A stretch of 64,000 nt of DNA from Sphingobium nicotianae (lineage in GTDB: Bacteria > Pseudomonadota > Alphaproteobacteria > Sphingomonadales > Sphingomonadaceae): contig NZ_JAHGAW010000005.1 of NCBI RefSeq assembly GCF_018603885.1, positions 272,116 to 336,115 of the forward strand, read 5' to 3'. The position numbers and the translations under genes are program-made. Shown in pieces: positions 1-9,579 of the stretch (positions within the stretch are counted from its first letter, which is position 1; the number at the start of each line of letters is the position of its first letter). Under the pieces are notes generated by a model. The model did not search any database and had not been told where the DNA came from. It was given only the letters and a program-made list of their open reading frames with translations.

Positions 1-870
1 ACGATTACCTGGGAATTCCAGCCGGACATGCAGTTGCGCGTCAACGCCTCGAAGACGATCGCCCGTCCGCAGTTCCGCGAGTTGGTGGTCCAGCCTTACT
101 TCGATCCGGAGACCAACCGCACCTATCGCGGCAACCGCTTCCTGACGGACAGCGAACTGATCAACGCCGAGGCGCGGTACGAATGGTATTTCGCACGTGA
201 CCAGCGCCTGTCGGTGGCCGGCTTCTTCAAGCATATCGACAGGCCGATCGAATCCTATCTGAGCCTTGATTCATCGGGCAACAGCGCGTCGACCTATTTC
301 GCCAACGCACCCAAGGCCGATCTCTGGGGTGCCGAGTTCGAGGTCCAGAAATATGTCGACATGTCGACCTGGTCGGACGCGGCCATGTTCGCCGCGCGCC
401 GGCTCGTGCTGATCGCCAACTACACCTACACCAAGTCGAAGCTCAAGGTGAGCAGCGGCGATACCACCATCGGCGGCAACGAGCAGGTCACGCCGGCGTC
501 GGCTTATTTCCGGGACGGCGCCCCGCTGACCGGGCAGTCCGATCATATCGCCAACCTGCAGATCGGCATGGAAGACACCGACAAGCTCTCGCAGCAGACA
601 CTGATCCTGTCCTATGCGAGCAAGCGCGTCACCAGCCGCGGCGTCACGGCCAACCAGCCGGACGTGTACGAGCATCCCGGCTTCAATCTGGACTTCGTCT
701 GGCGCCAGGGCCTCAATCTTGCCGGGCGCGATTTCGACTTCAAGTTCGAGGCGCGCAACATCCTGTACAACAAGTATAAAGAATATCAGGAAACCGGCTC
801 GAACCGCGTCTATTACAACTATTATAATCTCGGGACGACGTTCAACCTCTCGGTCTCGACCACGTTCTGA
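1..870 (+). CDS. TonB-dependent receptor, C-terminal part
   Basis: The reading frame is open from base 1, so the gene starts before the window; 289 residues are visible. The segment alternates aromatic and polar residues like the outer-membrane beta-barrel of TonB-dependent receptors. It has the receptor-like start TIARPQFREL and ends in FNLSVSTTF with a terminal Phe, the usual outer-membrane targeting signature. The protein would take up a large substrate (siderophore, glycan or similar) through the outer membrane using TonB energy. The substrate cannot be inferred because the plug domain is missing. A GC-rich hairpin follows the stop codon. Confidence 0.9.
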   Translation, partial: TITWEFQPDMQLRVNASKTIARPQFRELVVQPYFDPETNRTYRGNRFLTDSELINAEARYEWYFARDQRLSVAGFFKHIDRPIESYLSLDSSGNSASTYFANAPKADLWGAEFEVQKYVDMSTWSDAAMFAARRLVLIANYTYTKSKLKVSSGDTTIGGNEQVTPASAYFRDGAPLTGQSDHIANLQIGMEDTDKLSQQTLILSYASKRVTSRGVTANQPDVYEHPGFNLDFVWRQGLNLAGRDFDFKFEARNILYNKYKEYQETGSNRVYYNYYNLGTTFNLSVSTTF

Positions 871-882
871 GCCCATGGCGCG

Positions 883-909
883 GGGAGGGCGGCCTGGCGC
901 CGTCCTCCC
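883..909. terminator. GC-rich hairpin between convergent genes
   Basis: An 11-bp stem (883-893 with 899-909, one G-T wobble) encloses a 5-base loop. It lies 13 bases after the receptor stop codon and 14 bases before the end of the oppositely oriented DUF3089 gene. There is no clear U-tract, so its role as a bidirectional terminator is inferred from position and stem strength. Confidence 0.5.
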
Positions 910-922
910 TCGCGGCTTAATC

Positions 923-2085
923 CTAGCGCCAGGCCTTTGCCTGAGACCGCACCAGGGCGATCATGTCGCCCATGACGATATCCACGTCCACCATGTGCAA
1001 CCCCCATTGCCGCGCGACCACGCCGGCGTTGACGATGTCGCCCCGGAAATCGTCGATGCGCGCATCCTTCGGGTCGCCGTGCGGCGTCACGGCGAGATAG
1101 GAGCCGTGTTCGTCCTCAACGCAGTGGGCAGTAATCAAATCCGGCACGCGCACATAATCGGTGGCAATCGGCTTTGACGGCGTGGTCCAAGCGATCGGAT
1201 CGGGGGGTTGCTCCATCTGGTCCGCAGATAGGGATGTAGCGCGACATCTCCCCCGCCGGGAGCCGCGGGATTGACGCAGGCGTTGACTAGCCCGTCCTTC
1301 CGCGGCGCGCCGAGCACCGCATTGGCTGGCGGCGGCGCGCTGGCGCGATAGCTGTTCCAAGCGACGAGGCAGCCGGTCTGCGTGGTGCTGCGGCAAAGCG
1401 GGATGGACGTGAAGTCCCCGCCGACATCGCGCCCAGGCGGCACGCCGACATCATTGCCGGCGAGAAGCGCCGAGACCAGCAGCTTTTGCGCCGGCTTGCC
1501 GTCAATCTCTTTGCGGATCAGCTCGCGCAGGATTCCCGATCCCTGCGAATGGCCGACCAGCACGACGCCGCGACCATGATTGTCATGCGTAAGATAATAA
1601 GCCCACGCCTTGGCCACGTCGTCATAGGCCATCTTCGGATCGCCGGGCGGCATTTTCCGCCCCAGCGCCGTGGTGGTGCGGGATCGGTACATCGGCGCGA
1701 ACAGGCGGCAGACACTCGCCATGCGCGCGAACTGGGCCCGGACGGTCGGAATCTCCTCGAGATTGCCGTTACCGGGGACCAGGTCGCTGTTCGACGCCGG
1801 ATCGAGCGAGGCGGTGGGATAGACGTAGAAGCAATCGACCTTCGGATGCGCGTCAGCCTTGAAGCGCTCGACGGTCAGCCTGCCGTGGGGGGCGATGATC
1901 GTCGCGTCCAGCGGCGGCGTGCAGGCGGTCATGTTGCCCGGCCGGCAGAGCCAGTGATCGAACCGCGCATAGTCCGGTGCAGGACCGGGCATGATGACCG
2001 GCCCGGCCGGCGTTTCCTGCGCGCTCGCCGCAAAAGGCGCGGCAGTCAGCATCGCAGTGGCGAGGAGCCGTTTCAATCCCGTCAT
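923..2085 (-). pseudogene. DUF3089 alpha/beta-hydrolase-like protein, frameshifted
   Basis: Start chosen at 2085: it follows a strong Shine-Dalgarno (AGGGAGGGGAAAG) and gives a signal peptide (MTGLKRLLATAMLTAAPFAA). The family resembles lysophospholipases; the nucleophile elbow GHSQG is visible. The first frame runs through the conserved region to about base 1208, then leaves homology. The expected continuation (PPDPIAW...TDYVRVPDLITAHC, ending QAKAWR at 923) is in another frame. The switch falls at a run of six G (1202-1207); one extra base there would restore a single protein of about 387 residues, a normal family length. It may be a true frameshift mutation or a homopolymer sequencing error. 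Confidence 0.8.
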
Positions 2086-2166
2086 GTCTTTCCCCTCCCT
2101 CAGGCTCGCCATGATCGGCCGGCATCTCCGGCAGGTCCGATCGTCATTCAGGTCGCACGGGCGGGC

Positions 2167-2793
2167 CTACCCGGTCCAGACCAGTTCCCGATACCAGCGG
2201 GTGATGATATATTTCGTCCCCGTGCGCACCTTCATGCCGTGATGGAGCGTGGCGGGGTTGAGCGCGCCGTCGGGTAGGCGATTGCTCCAGGCGAGCAGCT
2301 TGCCGGTTTCGGGCTGGATCGTCTTGCCGATCCTGGTGAAGCGCGTGGCGCCGCCCGCCTGCGGCGCGTTGAGATAGACCATCATCGTCCAGCTGCGATT
2401 GCCGGAGCGCCCGCAATAGGTCTCGTAATCGAGGCCGCCGGGCTCGAAATAATCGGTGTGCGCCTTGAACTCCTGGCCCACCGCGTAGCGTTGACCCTGC
2501 AAGGGTTCGCCATGGGCCTCGTCGAGCCCGGCAAAGGCGGAGAGTTTGGCGTTGATGGCGTCGATGAAGGGATCGCCACTCTCCAGATCGCAGGTCTCGC
2601 TGGTGCGGAAGGCCTCGTAGCCGAGATCGTCGGCGAGGGTGGAGGGCCGCCGCCGCGCGTCGATCCGCTCGATAAGTCCCTGACATTCCTCCGTGGTGAG
2701 GAAGTGCTTCTTGATGAAAAGGTCCAGCGCAGGGCTGGGAAAGCGCTGGATGCCGGGCTGGCCGGCGAGCAGAGGGGCTTCGAGTGTCGACAT
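2167..2793 (-). CDS. 2OG-Fe(II) oxygenase, prolyl 4-hydroxylase-like
   Basis: A 208-residue protein of the P4Hc fold. The facial triad is visible: H112 and D114 (AHTDYF), then the distal His in LHHGM (184-185), followed by K194 (GTKYI) as the likely 2-oxoglutarate anchor. The motif GGATRF lies between them, as in the family. It should hydroxylate a protein or small-molecule substrate with O2 and 2-oxoglutarate in the cytoplasm; the substrate is unknown. It is divergently arranged to the gsp operon with a 209-bp intergenic region that must carry both promoters. Confidence 0.85.
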   Translation of the reverse strand: MSTLEAPLLAGQPGIQRFPSPALDLFIKKHFLTTEECQGLIERIDARRRPSTLADDLGYEAFRTSETCDLESGDPFIDAINAKLSAFAGLDEAHGEPLQGQRYAVGQEFKAHTDYFEPGGLDYETYCGRSGNRSWTMMVYLNAPQAGGATRFTRIGKTIQPETGKLLAWSNRLPDGALNPATLHHGMKVRTGTKYIITRWYRELVWTG

Positions 2794-3002
2794 GATCTGT
2801 CGATGCCTCTAGCAAAGCAAAGCGGCGCCGATCAACCGGCGGTTCGTTAACCTTTTTACTTGTTGATGCGAAATGGTTTCAGTCGCGTGAAATTGCAGTC
2901 GATGCTTCGTTCAATGTCATTTTTTTGTAACGATGACGACTTGGATCGGTCATAGAGCGCGCATAGGCAGCGCTTGTTTAGCTGGAGGGCCTCACACCTA
3001 AG

Positions 3003-3923
3003 ATGCGGTGGACTGACTTCATCCGTCGTTCGCGGCAAACCGGTCCGGCCCTCTCGTCGGACATCGGTCAATGGATCGAGGCGGCCCTGCTGGTCCTGCT
3101 GCTCATCCAGGTCGCGCGTCTGCTTTGGGCTCTCGTGACGCCGGTCGGGCTGTTCGGCGAGTGGCGCGCCCGGGTGCCCGTCGTCGTCGGCGCCGATGCG
3201 CGCGGCGCGTTGTTTGCGGGCTTCGATCCCTTCTTCCGGAGCGGCATCACCGTCGGGCCGAACCAGACTCCCGTCCAACAGGTCACCTCGCTGCCGCTCA
3301 AGCTCTATGGCATCCGCATCAACGAGGCGTCGGGGCAGGGGTCGGCGATCATCGCCAACGAAGGGGGTCAGCAGACCAGCTACGCGGTGGGCGAGGAAAT
3401 CTCGCCAGGCGTGATCCTCAAGGCCGTTCAGTTCGACCATGTCATCATCGAGCGCGGCGGCGCCACCGAGCAGCTCTATATCGATCAGTCGGGCGGAGCG
3501 GCGGAAGCTTCTGCCAGCCCGACACCCGGCGCTGCGCCGGTCGCGCCCGGCTCTCCAGGGCAAAATTCCCCGATGGGGGGTGCGAGCATCGGTCCGCCGC
3601 CGCCCCCGTTGAACGGGCAGGCCCAGCCTCAGCCCCCGGCCCAACCGCCCGCAAACCCGCTGAGCGGCGTCAGCTTCGCGCCCCGCACGGAAGCTGGCCG
3701 CGTCACCGGCATCGTGCCGAGCACGCAGGACGGCGCGGCCTTTGCGCGGGCCGGCTTCCGGTCCGGCGACATCATCGTGCAGGTCAATGGCCAGCCGATC
3801 CGCTCCGCCGGCGATGCGCAGTCGCTGCAGGGTCTGGTCCGGCCCGGCGCGCGCATTTCCCTCATGGTCGAGCGGGGCTCCGCGACCGTGCCGATCAATC
3901 TCATACTTCCGGATGCTCGATGA
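3003..3923 (+). CDS. gspC: Type II secretion system protein GspC
   Basis: First gene of the gsp operon; 306 residues. A short cytoplasmic N-terminus is followed by one membrane segment (about residues 20-42, ALLVLLLIQVARLLWAL). Then come a periplasmic homology region, a Pro/Ala/Gly-rich linker (about 165-215) and a C-terminal PDZ-like domain with FRSGDIIVQVNG. GspC links the inner-membrane platform to the secretin and helps select substrates. Its stop overlaps the gspD start (ATGA at 3920). Confidence 0.93.
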   Translation: MRWTDFIRRSRQTGPALSSDIGQWIEAALLVLLLIQVARLLWALVTPVGLFGEWRARVPVVVGADARGALFAGFDPFFRSGITVGPNQTPVQQVTSLPLKLYGIRINEASGQGSAIIANEGGQQTSYAVGEEISPGVILKAVQFDHVIIERGGATEQLYIDQSGGAAEASASPTPGAAPVAPGSPGQNSPMGGASIGPPPPPLNGQAQPQPPAQPPANPLSGVSFAPRTEAGRVTGIVPSTQDGAAFARAGFRSGDIIVQVNGQPIRSAGDAQSLQGLVRPGARISLMVERGSATVPINLILPDAR

Positions 3924-6112
3924 TCTCTTTGCCTAAAATTCGCCGATTTGCCGGAAGTGCCGCCATCGCCGCCTTGCTGTGCGCCACGCCCGTGCTCGCG
4001 CAGCTCAGCCTGAACGTGCGCGATGCGGACGTGCGCGCCTTCATACAGGATGCGGCGAAGGTGACGGGGCGGACCTTCATCATCGACAATCGCGTGCAGG
4101 GCAAAGTCTCCGTCGTCACCGACCGACCGCTCACTCGCTCCGAATATTTCGAAATCTTCCTGTCCACCCTGCGTGCCAACGGCCTCGTCGCCGTACCGGC
4201 GGCGGGCGGCGCCTTCCGCATCCAGCCGGTCGAGGGCATTGCAGGCCAGCCCGGGCAGGTGGGCGGCTCGGCCAATCGCAACCAGTTCGTGACCGAGGTG
4301 ATCCGCCTGCGCTCGATCGATCCGCAGTCCGCGCTCGACACGCTGCGGCCCTTGGTCAGCAAGGACGGCTCGATCACCGCCAACCGCTCGGGCCGCTCGA
4401 TCGTCGTCGCCGACTATGCCGACAATATCGCGCGCATCCGTCAGGTGCTGGCGCGCGTCGACGCGGACGGCGCCTCGACCAGCGTGATCGCGCTCAAGAA
4501 TGCCGGTGCCCGCGAGATCGCGACCTCCTTGCAGGCGCTGATTGCCGGCGGCGGCGAGGGCGGGGCGGCGAGCGCGACGGTCGTCGCCGTCGACAGCTCG
4601 AACAGCATCGCCATCCGGGGCGACGCAGTCACTGTCCAGCGTCTGGCGGCGATGGCGCGCGACCTCGATCATCGCGCCGCCGCCGGCACCGAGATCCGCG
4701 TTTACTGGCTTCAACACGCCGATGCCGACAAGCTGATGCCGGTCCTCCAGCAATTGCTCGGGCAGGCCAGCGCCTCCTCCGCACCGAACCCGACGCCGGC
4801 TTCCTCGCCGTCGCGGTCCGGCGGCGCCAGCGCACCGGTGGCTCCTGTCGTGACGCCGGTCGCCTCGACGGGTGACGGCACCGGCATTAATGGGCGCGGC
4901 CCTGCCGTCGTGACGCGCTACGAGGGCGCCAACGCCGTGATCGTCGCCGCCAATGGCGACACCCAGCGCATGCTCGGCGAAGTGATCCGTCAGCTCGATA
5001 CGCGCCGCGAGCAGGTACTGGTCGAAGCGATCATCGTCGAGATCGGCGACAATGCGGCGAGACAACTCGGCGTCCAGTTCCTGATCGGCAGCACCAAGAC
5101 CGGTTTTGCCGCCACCAACTATTCCAACGCCCAACCCAATATCCTGACGCTCGCTGGCGCCATTGCGGCGAACAAGCTGAGTACGCAGGAGACGGTCGTG
5201 GTCGCACCGGATGGCACGCGCACGACCACCACGACGACCGAAAATGGTGGTCTCGTCAATCAGCTCCAGGGTGCGGCGGTGAGCTCGCTGCAGGCTGCGC
5301 GCGGCGGCTTTGGCGGTGTTGCGACGGAGCTCGGCCGCAACGGCATCTTCGGCGCAATCATCAATGCGGTGCAGGCGGACACGCAGAGCAATATCCTCTC
5401 GACACCGTCGGTGCTGACTCTCGACAATCAGGTCGCCAAGATCCTGGTCGGCCAGGAGGTCCCGATCTCGACCGGCGAGGCGCTGAGCCAGAATTTCGAC
5501 AACAAGTTCCGCACCGTCCAGCGCCAGAATGTCGGCATCATGCTGGAGGTGAAGCCGCAGATCAATTCGGGCGGCGCGATCAAGCTGTTCCTGAAGCAGG
5601 AGGTGAGCAGCGTCGCCGGGCCGGTCTCCAATGACAGCAGTGACCTCATCATCAACAAGCGCCAGATCGAGACGACGGTGACGGTCGACGACGGCGACAT
5701 TCTCGCGCTCGGCGGCCTGCTCGACGACAATGAGCGCCACACGATCGAAAAGATTCCCGTGCTCGGCGACATTCCGCTGCTCGGCGAACTGTTCAAGTCG
5801 CGCAGCCGGTCGCACGCCAAGACCAATCTGATGGTGTTCATCCGCCCGACGATCCTCTCCGACAAGAAGGATGCCGAGGCGATGAGCGCGCGGCGCTACG
5901 ACTATATTCGCGGGCAGCAGCAGATCGCCAGCCCCGGCGTCGAGCCTTCGATCGACGAGCTGGTCCGCGACTATATGGGCGCGACCCCGCCAAGCGCGGC
6001 CGGTGCCCAGCCGGGCGACACCGTGGTTGACGGGCGCATCCAGCCGGTCGAGGAAAGCCGATCGCAAGCGGTGGTGACGACCGGTGACGCCAAGAAGAAG
6101 AAAAAGAAATGA
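3920..6112 (+). CDS. gspD: Type II secretion system secretin GspD
   Basis: 730 residues from the ATG at 3920, which overlaps the gspC stop and gives a signal peptide ending near PVLAQ. An N0 domain (LSLNVRDADVRAFIQ) is followed by N1-N3 repeats with a Ser/Pro/Gly-rich insert near residues 290-320. The secretin core contains VGQEVPISTG and the C-terminal signature IPLLGELFKSR. The protein ends in six lysines. It forms the outer-membrane pore through which folded exoproteins leave. No pilotin gene is visible nearby. Confidence 0.96.
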   Translation: MISLPKIRRFAGSAAIAALLCATPVLAQLSLNVRDADVRAFIQDAAKVTGRTFIIDNRVQGKVSVVTDRPLTRSEYFEIFLSTLRANGLVAVPAAGGAFRIQPVEGIAGQPGQVGGSANRNQFVTEVIRLRSIDPQSALDTLRPLVSKDGSITANRSGRSIVVADYADNIARIRQVLARVDADGASTSVIALKNAGAREIATSLQALIAGGGEGGAASATVVAVDSSNSIAIRGDAVTVQRLAAMARDLDHRAAAGTEIRVYWLQHADADKLMPVLQQLLGQASASSAPNPTPASSPSRSGGASAPVAPVVTPVASTGDGTGINGRGPAVVTRYEGANAVIVAANGDTQRMLGEVIRQLDTRREQVLVEAIIVEIGDNAARQLGVQFLIGSTKTGFAATNYSNAQPNILTLAGAIAANKLSTQETVVVAPDGTRTTTTTTENGGLVNQLQGAAVSSLQAARGGFGGVATELGRNGIFGAIINAVQADTQSNILSTPSVLTLDNQVAKILVGQEVPISTGEALSQNFDNKFRTVQRQNVGIMLEVKPQINSGGAIKLFLKQEVSSVAGPVSNDSSDLIINKRQIETTVTVDDGDILALGGLLDDNERHTIEKIPVLGDIPLLGELFKSRSRSHAKTNLMVFIRPTILSDKKDAEAMSARRYDYIRGQQQIASPGVEPSIDELVRDYMGATPPSAAGAQPGDTVVDGRIQPVEESRSQAVVTTGDAKKKKKK

Positions 6113-7695
6113 GCGAACCCGGTGACCTCCCGCCGGAAGGCATGGGCGCGCCGGCCCCGGCGCCGACCGACGCGCCGTCGCCTGACGAAGTCCTGCACGG
6201 CGTGATGCCGATCGACATTCCCTATGCCTTTGCCCGGCGCCACGGCGTTGTCATCGTCTCGGGCAAGTCCGCGGATGATCCGCAGGCCCGCATCGCGATC
6301 GCCCTGCGCGAAGGCGCCGATCCGCGCGTGCTGGTCGAGGTGCGCCGCCATCTGGCGCGCAGCTTCGATGTCTCGATCGTGCCGCAGCAGCTGTTCGACA
6401 AGCATCTGTCCGATCATTATGCGATGGAGGGCTCGGCCGCGGCCATGGCCGGATCGATGGCGATGAGCGGCGACGATCTCGATTTCATCGCCGGTGATCT
6501 GCCGACCGCCGAGGACCTGCTCGACAGCGGCGACGATGCGCCGGCCATCCGCCTGATCAACGGTATCATTGCCGAGGCGGCGCGCCAGGGCGTGTCGGAC
6601 ATCCACATCGAGCCCTATGAGACCGGCCTCGTCGTGCGCATGCGCATGGACGGTGTGCTGACCGAGACGCTGCGCATGCCAGCGCATGTCGCCCCGGTGG
6701 TGGTCAGCCGCGTCAAGGTGATGGCACGCCTCGACATTGCCGAGCGGCGCGTGCCGCAGGACGGGCGCATCGGCCTCACCCTGGGCGGCAAGATGCTCGA
6801 TGTGCGCGTGTCGACCCTGCCGAGCCGCGCGGGCGAGCGGGTGGTGATGCGTATTCTCGACAAGGAGAATGCCGGCATCTCGCTCGATGTGCTGGGGCTT
6901 GCAGGGAGCGCCGACGCGGTGCTGCGCAGCGCCCTGCGCGAGCCCAACGGCATCATCCTCGTCACCGGCCCGACCGGCAGCGGCAAGACCACGACGCTCT
7001 ATGCCGGCCTGCGCCAGCTGAACGACGGCAGCCGCAACATCCTCACTGTCGAGGACCCGGTCGAATATGCGATCGAGGGCGTCGGCCAGACCCAAGTCAA
7101 CGCCAAGGTCGGCATGAGCTTTGCCGCCGGTCTGCGCGCGATCCTGCGCCAGGACCCGGACGTGGTGATGGTCGGTGAAATTCGCGACCGCGAGACGGCG
7201 GAGATCGCCGTGCAGGCGAGCCTCACCGGCCATCTGGTGCTCTCGACCGTCCACACCAACGACGCGGTCGGCGCGATCACCCGCATGCGCGACATGAAGG
7301 TGGAGGCGTTCCTGCTCGCCTCCACCCTGCGCGCGGTCATTGCCCAGCGGCTGGTGCGGCGGCTGTGTCCGGTCTGTCGCGAGCAGGTGCCCGCCGACAA
7401 GTCTGTCAGCGCGCTGCTCGGCATCGACGAGGGAACGCTCATCTATCGGCCCAAGGGCTGCGAAGCCTGTGGGGGGGGCGGCTATAAAGGTCGCGTCGGC
7501 GTGTTCGAAGCCATCCGTGTCGACGATACGATCCGCCGGATGATCAACGAGGGCGGCGACGAATCGCTGATCGCGCGCCACGCCTTCCTGAACGCGCCCA
7601 ATCTTGTCTCGGCGGCGCGCGCGCTGGTGCTGGGCGGCGAGACGAGCGCGGAGGAAGCGATCCGCATCTCGCGGCGTGAAGTGATCGATGCCTGA
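6109..7695 (+). CDS. gspE: Type II secretion ATPase GspE
   Basis: 528 residues. Walker A (GPTGSGKTTT) starts at residue 287, followed by the Asp box (VEDPVEYAIEG), Walker B (DPDVVMVGEIRD) and the His box (HTNDAVGAITR). Two CxxC pairs (C420/C423 and C451/C454) form the zinc-binding element typical of GspE. It is the cytoplasmic hexameric ATPase that drives pseudopilus assembly. Start and stop overlap both neighbours, indicating translational coupling. Confidence 0.97.
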   Translation: MSEPGDLPPEGMGAPAPAPTDAPSPDEVLHGVMPIDIPYAFARRHGVVIVSGKSADDPQARIAIALREGADPRVLVEVRRHLARSFDVSIVPQQLFDKHLSDHYAMEGSAAAMAGSMAMSGDDLDFIAGDLPTAEDLLDSGDDAPAIRLINGIIAEAARQGVSDIHIEPYETGLVVRMRMDGVLTETLRMPAHVAPVVVSRVKVMARLDIAERRVPQDGRIGLTLGGKMLDVRVSTLPSRAGERVVMRILDKENAGISLDVLGLAGSADAVLRSALREPNGIILVTGPTGSGKTTTLYAGLRQLNDGSRNILTVEDPVEYAIEGVGQTQVNAKVGMSFAAGLRAILRQDPDVVMVGEIRDRETAEIAVQASLTGHLVLSTVHTNDAVGAITRMRDMKVEAFLLASTLRAVIAQRLVRRLCPVCREQVPADKSVSALLGIDEGTLIYRPKGCEACGGGGYKGRVGVFEAIRVDDTIRRMINEGGDESLIARHAFLNAPNLVSAARALVLGGETSAEEAIRISRREVIDA

Positions 7696-8941
7696 ATTCG
7701 ACTATGTGGTGATCGACGGATCAGGCCGCGAGAAGCGCGGCCTGCTGCGGGCGGATTCGGCGGCCGATGCGCGCGAGGCGCTGGCGAAGAAGAAGATGTT
7801 CGTCGTGCGCATCGCCGAGGGGCGCGGATCGGCCAGCGGCAGCGGCGCGCCCGGCGAGGTGCGGCGCAGTGGCCGCAGCCTGTTCCAGTTCGAGCGCAGC
7901 CGCATGTCGGCCAAGGAGCTGACATTGTTCACGCGCCAGCTCTCGACGCTCGCACAGGTCTCGCCGCTGGAGGAAGCGCTGCGCACGATCACGCGCCAGA
8001 GCGAGAAGGTGCATGTGCGCGACATTGTCGGGCGGGTGCATTCGGGCGTGGTCGAGGGGCGCAGTCTGGGCGAGGCGATGAGCATGGAGCCGAAAAGCTT
8101 CCCCAGCCTCTACCGCGCGATGATCGCGGCGGGCGAGCGATCGGGCAGCCTGCCCGCGCTGACCGACCGGCTCGCCATCCTGCTGGAGCGGCAATCGGCG
8201 ATGCGCTCCAAGCTGATGACGGCGCTCGCCTATCCGACCGTGCTGGCCGCCTTCGCGATCATCGTCGTCATGTCGCTGATGATCTTCGTCGTGCCGCTGG
8301 TGGTCGAGCAGTTCGATACGCTCGGCCAGCAATTGCCACTGCTCACCCGCATCGTCATGGGCCTGTCCAATTTCCTTGCTAGCTGGTGGTGGGCGCTCCT
8401 GATCCTGCTTGGGGCGCTTGCCTTTCTTGGATGGCGTGCGCTGCGGAACGAGTCCGTGCGATTGCGCGTGGACGGAGCGCTGCTGCGCACGCCTTTTCTT
8501 GGCCGTCTGCTGCGCGATCTTCATGCCGCCCGCATGGCCCGCACCCTCGCGACGATGGTCGAGAGCCGGCTGCCGGTGATGGAGGGCCTGTCGCTGACCG
8601 TGCCGACCGTCCACAACCGCGTGCTGCGCGCGGCGACGGCGGACATCGTCGAGGCGGTGCGCGGCGGCGGCAGCCTGTCGGCGGCGATGCGGCGGTCCGA
8701 TGTGTTCCCGCCCTTGCTGGTCTATCTCGCCGCCTCCGGCGAGAGCGCCGGCCAGCTCGATCTGATGCTTGAGCGGGCGGCCGAATATCTCGAGCGCGAG
8801 TTCGACGGCTTCACCGCCGCGGCGCTCGCCATGCTGGAGCCGCTGATCATCATCCTGATGGGTGGTATAGTGGCGATCATCATTCTTTCGATTCTGCTGC
8901 CGATCATGCAGCTGCAGAATCTCACAGGTGCCGGAGTTTAA
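7688..8941 (+). CDS. gspF: Type II secretion inner-membrane platform protein GspF
   Basis: 417 residues with two cytoplasmic T2SSF domains and three main membrane segments (near residues 185-210, 230-250 and 385-410). The family motifs SMEPKSFPSLYRAMIAAGE and FPPLLVYLAASGE are visible. It forms the polytopic platform that couples GspE to the pseudopilus. It overlaps gspE by 8 bases; gspG starts 3 bases after its stop. Confidence 0.96.
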   Translation: MPEFDYVVIDGSGREKRGLLRADSAADAREALAKKKMFVVRIAEGRGSASGSGAPGEVRRSGRSLFQFERSRMSAKELTLFTRQLSTLAQVSPLEEALRTITRQSEKVHVRDIVGRVHSGVVEGRSLGEAMSMEPKSFPSLYRAMIAAGERSGSLPALTDRLAILLERQSAMRSKLMTALAYPTVLAAFAIIVVMSLMIFVVPLVVEQFDTLGQQLPLLTRIVMGLSNFLASWWWALLILLGALAFLGWRALRNESVRLRVDGALLRTPFLGRLLRDLHAARMARTLATMVESRLPVMEGLSLTVPTVHNRVLRAATADIVEAVRGGGSLSAAMRRSDVFPPLLVYLAASGESAGQLDLMLERAAEYLEREFDGFTAAALAMLEPLIIILMGGIVAIIILSILLPIMQLQNLTGAGV

Positions 8942-8944
8942 GCC

Positions 8945-9403
8945 ATGAGCCTCGCCAAATCCTTCAAACTATCCGCGCGGCGCCAGAGCGAGAACGGATT
9001 TACGCTCATCGAGCTGCTGGTCGTCATCGTGATCATCGGCCTGCTCGGCACGATCGTGGCGATCAACGTGTTCGGCGCGCTCGGCACCAGCCATGTCGCC
9101 AAGGCCAAGGCGGACATCGCCACGCTGGAATCGGCGCTTGAGCAGTATCGCCTCGACAATCTGACCTATCCGAGCACGAGCGACGGGCTCAACGCCCTCA
9201 TCTCGCCACCGCCGGGTCTCGCCCAGCCTGAGCGCTATCGCATGGGCGGCTACATCAAGAAGCTGCCCAATGATCCGTGGGGCCAGCCCTATCAATATGC
9301 CACGCCGGGCAAGAAGGGTGCGTTCGACATCTATTCGCTGGGCGCCGACAAGCAGACCGGCGGACAGGGCGAGAATGCCGATATCTATTCGAGCGATCTC
9401 TAG
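8945..9403 (+). CDS. gspG: Major pseudopilin GspG
   Basis: 152 residues. The type III signal SENG|FTLIELLVV has its cleavage between G18 and F19 and the conserved Glu at +5. The GspG C-terminal pattern is present (YPSTSDGL, LPNDPWGQPYQY, GADKQTGG). It is the main subunit of the periplasmic pseudopilus and a substrate of the prepilin peptidase encoded at the end of this operon. Confidence 0.97.
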   Translation: MSLAKSFKLSARRQSENGFTLIELLVVIVIIGLLGTIVAINVFGALGTSHVAKAKADIATLESALEQYRLDNLTYPSTSDGLNALISPPPGLAQPERYRMGGYIKKLPNDPWGQPYQYATPGKKGAFDIYSLGADKQTGGQGENADIYSSDL

Positions 9404-9484
9404 GCGGCGCGAGAGCATCGACCCAGAAAGCGCGGCAATGGACGCGCGTGTGATGGCCATGTCGACGGCCCTTGCGGGTCCACT

Positions 9485-9579
9485 TCCCCGTCATTCCCGC
9501 GAACGCGGGAATCCAGGGTCGGGGGCTCCGTCTGCGCGCCGTTTCATCTGGATTCCCGCGTTCGCGGGAATGACGGGGA
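9485..9579. repeat. Palindromic repeat element in the gspI leader region
   Basis: Two perfect inverted 32-bp arms (9485-9516 and 9548-9579) flank a 31-bp centre. Each arm contains its own smaller palindrome, TTCCCGCGAACGCGGGAA. The sequence is open in the gspI frame and encodes peptides of the known SRERGNPG / WIPAFAGMTG type, a signature of dispersed palindromic elements in alphaproteobacteria. It lies between gspG and the conserved part of gspI. No second copy was seen in this window. It can form a strong hairpin in the operon mRNA. Confidence 0.85.

Noticed and set aside
271..876. Long minus-strand open frame opposite the TonB-receptor gene
   Set aside because: It is the high-GC shadow of the receptor gene and has no family resemblance.
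3629..6067. 812-codon minus-strand open frame across gspD
   Set aside because: Low-complexity Arg/Ala/Asp composition typical of antisense frames in GC-rich genes; gspC and gspD are certain on the plus strand.
5971..7581. 536-codon minus-strand open frame across gspE
   Set aside because: Antisense shadow; gspE has all ATPase motifs.
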